Source: Candidatus Poseidoniaceae archaeon (lineage in GTDB: Archaea; Thermoplasmatota; Poseidoniia; Poseidoniales; Poseidoniaceae). From it: DNA of 33,778 nucleotides. This document shows, one piece after another, positions 23,706-31,484 of the stretch. Below the pieces are notes generated by a model. The model was not told the origin of the DNA. It saw only the letters and a list, made by a program, of their open reading frames with translations, and did no database searches. Location of the stretch: contig CALJHE010000033.1 of NCBI GenBank assembly GCA_938075675.1, forward strand, positions 1-33,778, read 5' to 3'. Both the position numbers and the translations under genes were made by a program. Within the stretch, counting starts at the first letter, position 1, and every line of letters starts with the position of its first letter.

Positions 23706-25511
23706 ATGGGAAGGAGTTGGCCGAGTGTGGTTCTGGTCGTGCTACTTCTCTTCTTGAGTACAACTCCAGCGGTTAATTTGGAACTCGACGATTCGAAAAC
23801 CAACTTTTTCACCAACTCTGACCTAACTTTGGGCTTCTCAAACGGTCCGACTCAAAATCAAGATGTTACTGGATTGCTCAGCCTGTCGTTTTCGATGAGT
23901 GGAGAGGCCAATGTATCATCCCTTCTCATTGAACTATCCAGTGATGGAAACAGTTGGACGACGGTCACCAACCTCACGACTACGCCATGGTTGACCTATT
24001 TTGACTCAACCAGTTACACCAACGGCTCTTACACCCTTCGAGCAACGGCATGGGATGATGATGTCAACGAATCCGTAATTGCAACATCAGGCACATTCAA
24101 CATCGTCAATCAAGTACCTGTGATCACGATTTTCACCGCACTCAATGCTGCTGCTGGAACCGGAACTTCGGCTTCGGACAGAGCATGGTTTGGTATCGCA
24201 ACGGACGGAACATTGGCCTACCGTTGGGGCGCAAGCGATGACGACCTCAGCTATGCAACAATCACCAACGTACCTGGCCCAGGTGCACCGTCAAACGACG
24301 GACCAGGAAACCTAGCCTATGGATGGGATTGGAGCAGCGGTGCTATGGAGGAAGGAACGTGGAACTCTCGCCTCACCGTTTACGACAGTTCGAGTCTATC
24401 GGCAACTCAGACAATGTTTGTCGGCATCGACCGAACAGGACCGACGCTTTCATCGGTCACGGTCGGAGACGGATCAAACTGGCAAAAATCAACCGATGTA
24501 ACCCTGAGTGGCCTCATCAACAACGCCGATGATGGTCAAGGCAGCGGCGTTGCATCCGCCGAATATTCACTGGACGGTGTGGTCTGGAATGCAACAACTT
24601 CCGATTCCGTCCAACTTAGCCTTGCAGAAGGCAACCACACCGTTTCAGTTCGCTCGATAGACAGAGTCGGCAACATTGGCGCCACAACCTTGGTCGAAGT
24701 CCGTATCGATGACACACTTCCCCTGTCAATTGGATGGACCGTCGATGAGTTAACCACAAGTCGTATTGGTCCAGCGAATGTTCAATTCAATGCGGTAGAC
24801 GACGGCTCAGGAATTGATTCCTCCAACTCATACATCCAATTCGGTTTCGACTCGAACGGTGTTGGGCAAACTCCTGACCTTTCGGGTAACTGGTTGCAAA
24901 TGAGCTCTCCCGGACTTACCGGTTCCATTGGACTGGCCAGTTGGGCCACAAAATCACGTCAATACTTGATGTTCCGAGCAATTGTAGTTGATAATGCTGG
25001 AAATGAATACACATCAAATCCAAGCGCTTACCAAATCCTGCCAGGCCTTGACCTGTACTGGAACGCAACAGAGACCAACCTTGACCGACAAATTGTCCGA
25101 CCCGGAGAAGCAGATGGGAATGTTACCATCACAAGCCTGCTGGAAAGCAACCAAGATTACGGCGGCAGCGTCGTTGTACGGCTCGAATCAGCACCGGCCG
25201 ACCGAACTTCAACCGTGGCATGGACGGTTATGGAATCACGAACCCTGGAATCAAACTCGCTTGCCGATCGTGAAGAATTACTGATTTGGAACTACACAGT
25301 ACCCAAAACTGGACAGTTCGACCTACGCTTGGTCATCGACTACGTCAACGTCATCGATGAGTACGATGAAGGGAACAACTACAACCACATGGTGGTAACT
25401 GGTGCTTCGATCGGTTCACCGGGATTAGTGCCGTCTTTTGCTCCGTCAGTATTGCTCCTTCTCTTAGCTGGTTTTGCCATCAGTGTATTCCAACGCCGTA
25501 CAAGAGATTGA
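23706..25511 (+). CDS. Secreted cell-surface protein with Ig-like and CARDB-like domains and C-terminal anchor
   Basis: The 601-residue exported protein has a signal peptide at about 1-23 (VVLVVLLLFLSTTPAV). Several beta-sandwich domains follow, one of the bacterial Ig type (SGVASAEYSLDG, then GNHTVSVRSIDRVGN), and a CARDB-like domain at about 450-570 (NVIDEYDEGNNYNHMVV). The end is tripartite: a short SPGLVPSF motif, a hydrophobic helix, and a basic QRRTRD tail. That layout resembles archaeal PGF-CTERM-type sorting signals but lacks the exact PGF. It is divergent from the giant surface protein, which suggests a shared role in the cell envelope or adhesion. The exact function is unknown. Confidence 0.8.
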   Translation: MGRSWPSVVLVVLLLFLSTTPAVNLELDDSKTNFFTNSDLTLGFSNGPTQNQDVTGLLSLSFSMSGEANVSSLLIELSSDGNSWTTVTNLTTTPWLTYFDSTSYTNGSYTLRATAWDDDVNESVIATSGTFNIVNQVPVITIFTALNAAAGTGTSASDRAWFGIATDGTLAYRWGASDDDLSYATITNVPGPGAPSNDGPGNLAYGWDWSSGAMEEGTWNSRLTVYDSSSLSATQTMFVGIDRTGPTLSSVTVGDGSNWQKSTDVTLSGLINNADDGQGSGVASAEYSLDGVVWNATTSDSVQLSLAEGNHTVSVRSIDRVGNIGATTLVEVRIDDTLPLSIGWTVDELTTSRIGPANVQFNAVDDGSGIDSSNSYIQFGFDSNGVGQTPDLSGNWLQMSSPGLTGSIGLASWATKSRQYLMFRAIVVDNAGNEYTSNPSAYQILPGLDLYWNATETNLDRQIVRPGEADGNVTITSLLESNQDYGGSVVVRLESAPADRTSTVAWTVMESRTLESNSLADREELLIWNYTVPKTGQFDLRLVIDYVNVIDEYDEGNNYNHMVVTGASIGSPGLVPSFAPSVLLLLLAGFAISVFQRRTRD

Positions 25512-25536
25512 AAAGAGGTCGGCTGTAGGAATAGAC

Positions 25537-26283
25537 ATGCGCCAGCCTCTGCCTCGTGTCCCGATGAACCGCGTTGCGGTTCTTATTGGTTCGAAAGGAA
25601 CGACTGCGAAGTCCCTTCGAAACGCCTCAGGATGCAAGGAATTCAACATCGATTCCGAAACCGGGGATGTTGAAGTTGTTTGGGGTGACCCAGGGACCTA
25701 TGATCCTGTCAAGGCAATGAAATTTCCAAACGTCATCAAGGCCATCGGCAGAGGCATGGCTCCTAAGGCAGCAATACAATTGCTTGAAGACAACCACTTT
25801 TTCGAACTTGTTGATATCCGTAAATTCGTTGGTAAAAGATCGAATCAACAACGAAGAATTCGCGGCCGAATTATTGGAAGCCAGGGTAAAATCCGCAAAC
25901 TCATCGAAGGATTAACCGACACTCAAATCACCATTTACAATTCGACGGTTGTATTGGTTGGAGAAGAAGAAGGGCTTTCCGCAGCCCGACAAGCTGTCGA
26001 AATGATTGCTGGTGGAGCAGAACACGGCACCGTACTCAACTTCCTTGAGCGTGACCGAAGGCGCTCTCGAATCGTGAACCGTCAACTTGACAGCATCGAA
26101 ATACGCGAAGACATAGCAGTCCCATCCACTGGATTTGAAGGACTTGTACCGGGATTGTCTGACCTTTCAGAGCGCCGCAACCGACGGATGCGTGCGGCCC
26201 AAGTTGACCCTGAAGACGAAGAAGCAGTCATCGAAATGATGGAACTTGCCGAAGACGAAGAAGTCAGTTGGGGCGAAGAGTGA
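25537..26283 (+). CDS. KH-domain RNA-binding protein, Dim2/Pno1-like
   Basis: Archaeal homologue of the Dim2/Pno1 (Krr1-like) small-subunit assembly factor, which binds the 3' end of pre-16S rRNA. The 248-residue protein has two KH domains, with GxxG loops GSKG (18-21, RVAVLIGSKGTTAKSL) and GSQG (114-117, RGRIIGSQGKIRKLIEG), then a charged C-terminal extension. ATG 25537 is chosen because the KH fold starts at once; the frame stays open back to a TTG at 25474, which would overlap the preceding gene. It lies 25 bp after the surface protein but is probably a separate unit. Its stop directly abuts that of RIO1 on the other strand. Confidence 0.9.
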   Translation: MRQPLPRVPMNRVAVLIGSKGTTAKSLRNASGCKEFNIDSETGDVEVVWGDPGTYDPVKAMKFPNVIKAIGRGMAPKAAIQLLEDNHFFELVDIRKFVGKRSNQQRRIRGRIIGSQGKIRKLIEGLTDTQITIYNSTVVLVGEEEGLSAARQAVEMIAGGAEHGTVLNFLERDRRRSRIVNRQLDSIEIREDIAVPSTGFEGLVPGLSDLSERRNRRMRAAQVDPEDEEAVIEMMELAEDEEVSWGEE

Positions 26284-27291
26284 TTATTCCTCTTCGGAAA
26301 ACATCTGCTGCTGTACATGATCGAGATTCATGTTGAGTACCTCGAACATTGCTTCGGCGAGTTCCATTTTTATTCCGTTCTTCTTCCCCCACTCGACCAA
26401 CCGTGTGACGTCACGAACGAGGAACTCCTGCGCTTTCGGGTGGGTTTGAATGACCGCTTGACCGACATCGATGACCATGGCTCTTCCGTCATGCCAGAGA
26501 ATATTGTACGGTGAAAAATCGCCGTGGACCAACTTTGCTTTTTGCCAGCAAATGGCCAAAAACTCCAGCAAATCTTGGAAAACATCTTCTGGAGCATCGA
26601 CTTTCACCTCACGAAGTTTAGGCGAAGCAGAGACATCGGTCCCTACATACTCCATCACGAGGACATTTTTGTGAATGCCAAGAGGGCGAGGAACATTCAA
26701 TCCCCAGCGAAAGAGTCGTGACAAATTGCGGTGCTCCTTTCGAACCCAGATGTCTACAAGATCACGGTGTCGGCGTCGAAGACCACCAAATCTGCGGTCG
26801 CCTTCGATGTATTGAATAAGATTCTTGAAAACTGCATTTGAAGTGTGGAAAATCTTCACTGCAACGACCTTACCGTCGATATCTGTGGCGTGAAAGACGT
26901 GAGCTTCCTTACCTCGAGCGATTGGAAAGTCAAGAGTATCAATCGTACCGGCTTTCATTAATTTGTACAGAGACATAAGGGTCATTCTGTCAAAAACTTG
27001 GTCGAATACTCGTCGGTCAACCCAATCGTACGTCCCTTTCCCCAACGCACCTTGAATCTTGGATTCTATGTCACGAAACATTCGCTTGTGACGGTCTTCC
27101 TTCATCCAGTTGAACGCACCGGATTTGGCCTCAAGATTGCTGAGAAAGTGGTCTTGTTCACTCTTAGCGTAGTCCTCATCCATGCCCTGCTCGGAAGAGT
27201 TCTTCTTCCGGGGTTGTTTATTCTGGCGACGGCGTTTACGCTGGCGTTTGTTAGAACCCAACTCGTCTTCCCAGTCGTTTCCTTTCGCCAT
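26284..27291 (-). CDS. rio1: RIO1-family serine protein kinase
   Basis: Atypical protein kinase/ATPase that acts in 40S/30S subunit maturation. The 335-residue protein has a basic N-terminal tail (RQRKRRRQNK), the RIO ATP loop IARGKEAHVFHA (from about 125), and the ATP-binding lysine in VAVKIF (K146). The catalytic loop is LVHGDFSPYNIL (D258) and the metal-binding segment is VIDVGQAV (D275). The following THPKAQEFLVRDV matches RIO1 rather than RIO2, and no RIO2 winged helix is present. ATG 27291 is chosen over a TTG at 27321 that would overlap the aIF1A stop. It follows aIF1A by 26 bp in the same operon. Confidence 0.95.
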   Translation of the reverse strand: MAKGNDWEDELGSNKRQRKRRRQNKQPRKKNSSEQGMDEDYAKSEQDHFLSNLEAKSGAFNWMKEDRHKRMFRDIESKIQGALGKGTYDWVDRRVFDQVFDRMTLMSLYKLMKAGTIDTLDFPIARGKEAHVFHATDIDGKVVAVKIFHTSNAVFKNLIQYIEGDRRFGGLRRRHRDLVDIWVRKEHRNLSRLFRWGLNVPRPLGIHKNVLVMEYVGTDVSASPKLREVKVDAPEDVFQDLLEFLAICWQKAKLVHGDFSPYNILWHDGRAMVIDVGQAVIQTHPKAQEFLVRDVTRLVEWGKKNGIKMELAEAMFEVLNMNLDHVQQQMFSEEE

Positions 27292-27317
27292 TCGCCCACC
27301 CAGGGTCTTGCACCAGT

Positions 27318-28007
27318 TCAACCAAACAAGGCTTCGAGGTCCTCGTCGTCGTCATCGTCTTCTGCTGGATATTCTTCAACAGGGACATGTGGAACTTCTT
27401 CAGCCGGTGCTGCCTCTTCTGCATCATCGGAACCAAACAAATCATCGTCGTCATCGTCATCATCGTCTGAGCCGAACAAATCATCGTCGTCATCGTCATC
27501 ATCTGAACCAAACAAATCGTCATCATCGTCATCTCCGTCGTCACCAAACAACTCCTCAGTTGGTTGTTCCTCAGGCTCGTCCATTGTGCCGAAAGTGTCA
27601 GAGAATTCATCGTCGTCATCATCGTTTGAGGTGTTCATACCAAAGAAATCCAACTCCTTAGGAAGAACACCTTTGCGTGAAAGGTACATCGCTTGAGTTT
27701 TTGTGTAACGGTGCTTTACATCTGCTTTCGAGTCTTGGAAATCCCAAGGCCAGACAATGATCAAGTCTCCATCACGAACCCACTGACGGCGACGCATCTT
27801 ACCTGGGATGCGGGCCATACGGGTTTCACCGTCTTCACAGAGAACAGTAACACGTCGACCACCGAGGATTTGTTCAGCAAATGCGAACATTTCGTTGATT
27901 TTGCGGTTCGGCATCTTAACACGGATTTTGCCACCTGTCGCGTCTTCTGGATTTTCGAGTCGAGCAAGCTCTTCTACATCCACTTTTTCTTCATAACGTC
28001 GACCCAA
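27318..28007 (-). CDS. eif1a: Translation initiation factor aIF1A with long acidic LFG-repeat tail
   Basis: OB-fold factor that binds the A site of the small subunit during initiation. The conserved core is residues 26-118 (KIRVKMPNRK, EQILGGRRVTVLCEDGETRM, RIPGKMRRRQWVRDGD, WPWDFQDSKAD, HRYTKTQAMYL). Archaeal aIF1A normally ends near residue 105-115. Here about 110 extra residues follow, almost all Asp/Glu, with five LFG motifs at 153, 165, 177, 190 and 227, the last forming the C-terminus. The start must be TTG at 28007: a stop lies three codons upstream, the first in-frame ATG (codon 32) is inside the fold, and AGGTGA (28014-28019) sits 6 nt before the TTG. Confidence 0.93.
   Translation of the reverse strand: MGRRYEEKVDVEELARLENPEDATGGKIRVKMPNRKINEMFAFAEQILGGRRVTVLCEDGETRMARIPGKMRRRQWVRDGDLIIVWPWDFQDSKADVKHRYTKTQAMYLSRKGVLPKELDFFGMNTSNDDDDDEFSDTFGTMDEPEEQPTEELFGDDGDDDDDDLFGSDDDDDDDDLFGSDDDDDDDDDLFGSDDAEEAAPAEEVPHVPVEEYPAEDDDDDEDLEALFG
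27433..27550 (-). repeat. In-frame acidic coding repeat (units of 36-39 bp)
   Basis: About three tandem units encode Asp runs ending in LFG(S/D)D, built from gat/gac triplets (read on the plus strand as tcatcgtcg-type runs between aaacaaatc blocks). Unit lengths are multiples of three (12, 12 and 13 codons), so copy number can change without frameshift. Confidence 0.8.
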
Positions 28008-28013
28008 GTAGTC

Positions 28014-28019
28014 TCACCT
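28014..28019 (-). promoter_or_regulatory. Ribosome binding site supporting the aIF1A TTG start
   Basis: Minus-strand AGGTGA is complementary to the archaeal 16S rRNA 3' end and stands 6 nt before the TTG at 28007. A candidate TATA element gcttaaacg lies further upstream near 28092-28100. Confidence 0.5.
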
Positions 28020-28111
28020 GTATATCCCAACAGCCGACCCTTCTTGAATACAGCACCCAAGAATCAGTCGTAAAAGTCCCGCAATAAGGCGTTTAAGCCG
28101 AAAGAACGGCC

Positions 28112-29842
28112 TCACCAATCGTAGTTGAGGCTTTGAGCAGCCATTTCACAGAGGCGAAGCACAGCGTCTCCCGCAACACCGATGAGAAGTGTCGTAAGGA
28201 CGCAAGCAAAGATTGCTGCACGGACTTGCCAGCCGGTCGGAAGTGGTCCTTCACGACCTTCTTCAGGTTCGTCAAAGAACATGACAACACCAACACGGAG
28301 ATAGTAAAACATCGAGATGGCTGAGTTGAGAACCATCAACAACGCAAGCCACCATACCCAGTGCATATCGCCAAGTGCATAGATGCCGCCATCAGCGAGT
28401 TCCGCACCCATGTCACCTACGGCGACACGGACGATTCCCATGATGACGAGTAACTTCGAAAGGAATCCAGCCATTGGAGGGACACCTGCAAGTGAAATCA
28501 TGAAGATGAACATTGAAACTGCAAGGAGCGGTTCTCGCTTTGCAAGGCCGCCGAGTGAAGACAAGCGGGAAACGTCGCCTTCGGATTCAAGAATGGACAA
28601 CACGAGGAAGGCCCCGAGTTTGAAAGCAACCAGAACCAGCAGGTGGAAGATTACAGCCGTCAAGACTGCCACCGCTGCTGCACCCGCATCACCTGACACT
28701 GCTGCGTCCCAGTTCCAAGCACCAACTGCTGTGAGAGCAGCCAGCATGTAACCTGCGTGTGCGACTGAAGAATAAGCGAGCATTCGCTTTGGGTTGTCGC
28801 TGCCAAGAGCGGCAAGGTTGCCCCAAGTCATGGTAACCGCTGCGAGAACGCCAAGACAAGCAAGCCAGATAGCACTGCCGTCACCGGTTTCAGGAGCCGC
28901 AACAATGAGCAACATGCGAACCAATCCAATCATTCCCATTGCCTTACTTGCAGTCGCAAGAACACCGGCAACAGGGCTTGTTGCACCAGCATAAGCATCG
29001 GGAGCTGCGAAGTGGAACGGTGCTGCACTGACCTTGAAACCAAATCCAACCAGCACAAAGCCGATTCCAATTAACGGTAGAGCCATTTCTGTTGAACTGG
29101 TCGTAGCAAAAGCAGTAGCCAATACATCAAATTGCAGCGAACCTGCCCATAGATAAAGCATCGAGAGGCCGTAAAGTCCGACACCAGAAGCAACAGAACC
29201 GACGATGAAGTATTTCATACCGGATTCAACACCAACCTTGGATTCCTTGAGGAAAGCAACAAGCACATAGGTGGAGAACGATGCAAGTTCAAGTCCAATG
29301 AACAAAACAAACAGATCTTGAGCAAGTGCGACTACGGACATTCCGAGTGCACAGGTAACCATCAAGATGTAGAAATCTGCTTGCCGTCGGTTGTTGAACA
29401 ATTCAGTTTCTGAGACCTTTGAACCGACACCGTTCACAGGTAGTCGGTTCATGCTGGAAAAGGCAGCAAGCGCAAGAGCGCCGAAGAAAATCAGTTCGAA
29501 AATCCGACTGAAGCCGTTAACAAGAAGCAATTGCTTACCGGATTCACTGACGATAGCTACTCGGTCGAGTCCCTGACTGAATGCGTAGAGGACATTGAAG
29601 AACGCACCACCAAGAGTGAGGGTTGCCAGCCAAGCAGGCAGACGTGGGTCACTGGTAAATTCAAACCTTTTACCACCAAGAAGCCATGGTAGTCTCACTT
29701 GAGTTCCAGGAATGCGGAATGTACCTTGACCAAGATTTGGTACGATGATAAGAAGAAGCATGCCAGCAAACAGAATCAATTCTGGTCCCATGGCTTCGAC
29801 AAATCCTTTGCCAAACGGTTCGATTTCAGTTAGGTTCGACAT
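28112..29842 (-). CDS. nuoN: Complex I-like antiporter subunit NuoN
   Basis: Membrane subunit of an NADH dehydrogenase-type (Nuo/Fpo-like) proton pump. The protein is 576 aa with about fourteen hydrophobic helices and the proton-antiporter core. Typical blocks are ASFSTYVLVAFLKESKVGVE, GMKYFIVGSVASGVGLYG, APFHFAAPDAYAGATSPVAG and KRMLAYSSVAHAGYML. The N-terminus precedes the first helix by about 20 residues. ATG 29842 is chosen because a CGGAGGT (29850-29856) lies 7 nt upstream, inside the end of nuoM; an in-frame TTG at 29869 would overlap nuoM. It starts one base after the nuoM stop, and aIF1A follows about 105 bp downstream. Confidence 0.95.
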   Translation of the reverse strand: MSNLTEIEPFGKGFVEAMGPELILFAGMLLLIIVPNLGQGTFRIPGTQVRLPWLLGGKRFEFTSDPRLPAWLATLTLGGAFFNVLYAFSQGLDRVAIVSESGKQLLLVNGFSRIFELIFFGALALAAFSSMNRLPVNGVGSKVSETELFNNRRQADFYILMVTCALGMSVVALAQDLFVLFIGLELASFSTYVLVAFLKESKVGVESGMKYFIVGSVASGVGLYGLSMLYLWAGSLQFDVLATAFATTSSTEMALPLIGIGFVLVGFGFKVSAAPFHFAAPDAYAGATSPVAGVLATASKAMGMIGLVRMLLIVAAPETGDGSAIWLACLGVLAAVTMTWGNLAALGSDNPKRMLAYSSVAHAGYMLAALTAVGAWNWDAAVSGDAGAAAVAVLTAVIFHLLVLVAFKLGAFLVLSILESEGDVSRLSSLGGLAKREPLLAVSMFIFMISLAGVPPMAGFLSKLLVIMGIVRVAVGDMGAELADGGIYALGDMHWVWWLALLMVLNSAISMFYYLRVGVVMFFDEPEEGREGPLPTGWQVRAAIFACVLTTLLIGVAGDAVLRLCEMAAQSLNYDW

Positions 29843-29843
29843 T

Positions 29844-31484
29844 TCAGATACCTCCGTTAAAGTCGCCAAGAATTGGCAAAATCAAACCGTCAAAGATTTG
29901 CTTTGTCCAATCATGCATCATATCGAGACCAATCCACGGCATAACACCGAACAGGATTGTGAAGGCAGCCAAAATGAGCATAGCCAATTTCTCCGGCGAT
30001 GCAAGGTCAGGCACTGGTTCTCCATGCAATGAAGCAGGTGGCTGAGTTTCGTCTCCACCCTCGAAGATTGTTCGTTGCATCGACCAAAGGTAGTATGCAG
30101 CGGTCACAGCGAGTACGAGAGCCGGTCCAACCATCCAAAAGACGCTCCATCCGTTGGCATCGATGAAATACCACAAGGCAATGAACATCATTAATTCAGC
30201 AACGAATCCTGCCAAAAGAGGAAGACCAAGTGAAGCCATCCATGCAAACATCATTGATGTGGCAATCCAAGGTGAGTGCTTTGCCATACCACGCATAGCA
30301 CCGATTTCCATGCTGTGGTAATGGTGCTTGAAAGCGCCACACACGGCGAAGAGCATTGGGCTAATGATTCCGTGAGCGAACATCATGAAGAGTGCTGCTG
30401 CCCAGCCCATTGGTTGCATTGTAGCGATTCCGATGAGGATAACACCCATGTGAGAAACGGATGAGTAGGCAACCATCTTCTTCAGATTGGTTTGACCCAA
30501 ACAGACGATAGCCCCCCAAACAAGCGAAACCATACCGATGATCATCAAGGCGAGTTGGAAATACTCCAAAGCATGCGGGAACAAACTGATTGGCAATCTG
30601 AACATACCGTAAGCGCCCATTTTGAGCATAACACCTGCAAGCAGCATTGAACCACCTGTGGGCGCTTGAACGTGAGCATCAGGCAGCCAAGTGTGGAAAG
30701 GAACTGCTGGAAGTTTCACCAAAAATCCAAGCATAAGCATTGCGAACAGAACCTTCTGAATGTTGGCTCCAAGGTACCAGTTGCCGTTGCTGTTCTCTGC
30801 AAGTGCGTGTTGTGTGATGGTTGGAATATCGAAACTTCGACCGGTCATGCTGCCTGCGTAATCCAGTGGATTTCCGGGGTCTTGGAAGAAGTAGAGCGTT
30901 ATGAGACCGAGCAACATGACAACAGAAGCGGTGAAGGTGTAGATGAAGAACTTCTGAGAAGCATACTTTCTGTCTGCTCCACCCCACATGAGGATAAGGA
31001 AGAACATTGGGATAAGTGTCAATTCCCAAAACACGTAGAACATGAACAAATCAAGAGCGACGAATACACCGATTAAAGCGCCGCCCATTGCCAGAACGAT
31101 TGGGAAGTAGGTAGCACCGTTCTTTTCGTTCCATGTAGCAATAATTGTCACAGGGAGGAGGAAAGTAGTCAACCAAACCATTGGGAAGGAGAGAGCATCC
31201 AAACCTACAGTCCAATGAATTCCGAGTGATTCAATCCAAGTGTAGCGGTGAGAGTACTCGTATTGATTGAAACCTATACCCTCCCAGCTGACGTCTCCGA
31301 AGTACTGGAAGAACATACCCGTGGTGATTCCGAGAAGAACCAATGAGAACACCAAACAAGCCATTCGGATCGGGTCCGAAAGTTTGTTTCGCATCGATTC
31401 ACTTGCTTTCGAAACGAATGCCAAGAGAAGAAGACTTGAAATCAAAGGGAAACCGACGAGCGGTAGCGAAATCCAATCTTGCAT
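29844..31484 (-). CDS. nuoM: Complex I-like antiporter subunit NuoM
   Basis: Antiporter-like membrane subunit of 546 aa. The essential glutamate in helix 5 is E154 (FYVFWELTLIPMFFLI). Other family blocks are WTVGLDALSFPMVWLT, YASQKFFIYTFTASVVMLLG, GFLVKLPAVPFHTWLPDAH (with the lysine), KKMVAYSSVSHMGVILIG and MFAHGIISPMLFAVCG. The ATG immediately follows the nuoL stop (TGA-ATG) and the gene ends one base before nuoN, so the three subunits are translationally coupled. It pumps protons across the cytoplasmic membrane as part of the complex. Confidence 0.96.
   Translation of the reverse strand: MQDWISLPLVGFPLISSLLLLAFVSKASESMRNKLSDPIRMACLVFSLVLLGITTGMFFQYFGDVSWEGIGFNQYEYSHRYTWIESLGIHWTVGLDALSFPMVWLTTFLLPVTIIATWNEKNGATYFPIVLAMGGALIGVFVALDLFMFYVFWELTLIPMFFLILMWGGADRKYASQKFFIYTFTASVVMLLGLITLYFFQDPGNPLDYAGSMTGRSFDIPTITQHALAENSNGNWYLGANIQKVLFAMLMLGFLVKLPAVPFHTWLPDAHVQAPTGGSMLLAGVMLKMGAYGMFRLPISLFPHALEYFQLALMIIGMVSLVWGAIVCLGQTNLKKMVAYSSVSHMGVILIGIATMQPMGWAAALFMMFAHGIISPMLFAVCGAFKHHYHSMEIGAMRGMAKHSPWIATSMMFAWMASLGLPLLAGFVAELMMFIALWYFIDANGWSVFWMVGPALVLAVTAAYYLWSMQRTIFEGGDETQPPASLHGEPVPDLASPEKLAMLILAAFTILFGVMPWIGLDMMHDWTKQIFDGLILPILGDFNGGI

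Noticed and set aside
27433-27550. Regular repeats that could be read as a CRISPR array or microsatellite.
   Set aside because: Units are 36-39 bp multiples of three, lie in frame in aIF1A and encode an acidic LFG repeat, with no unique spacers.
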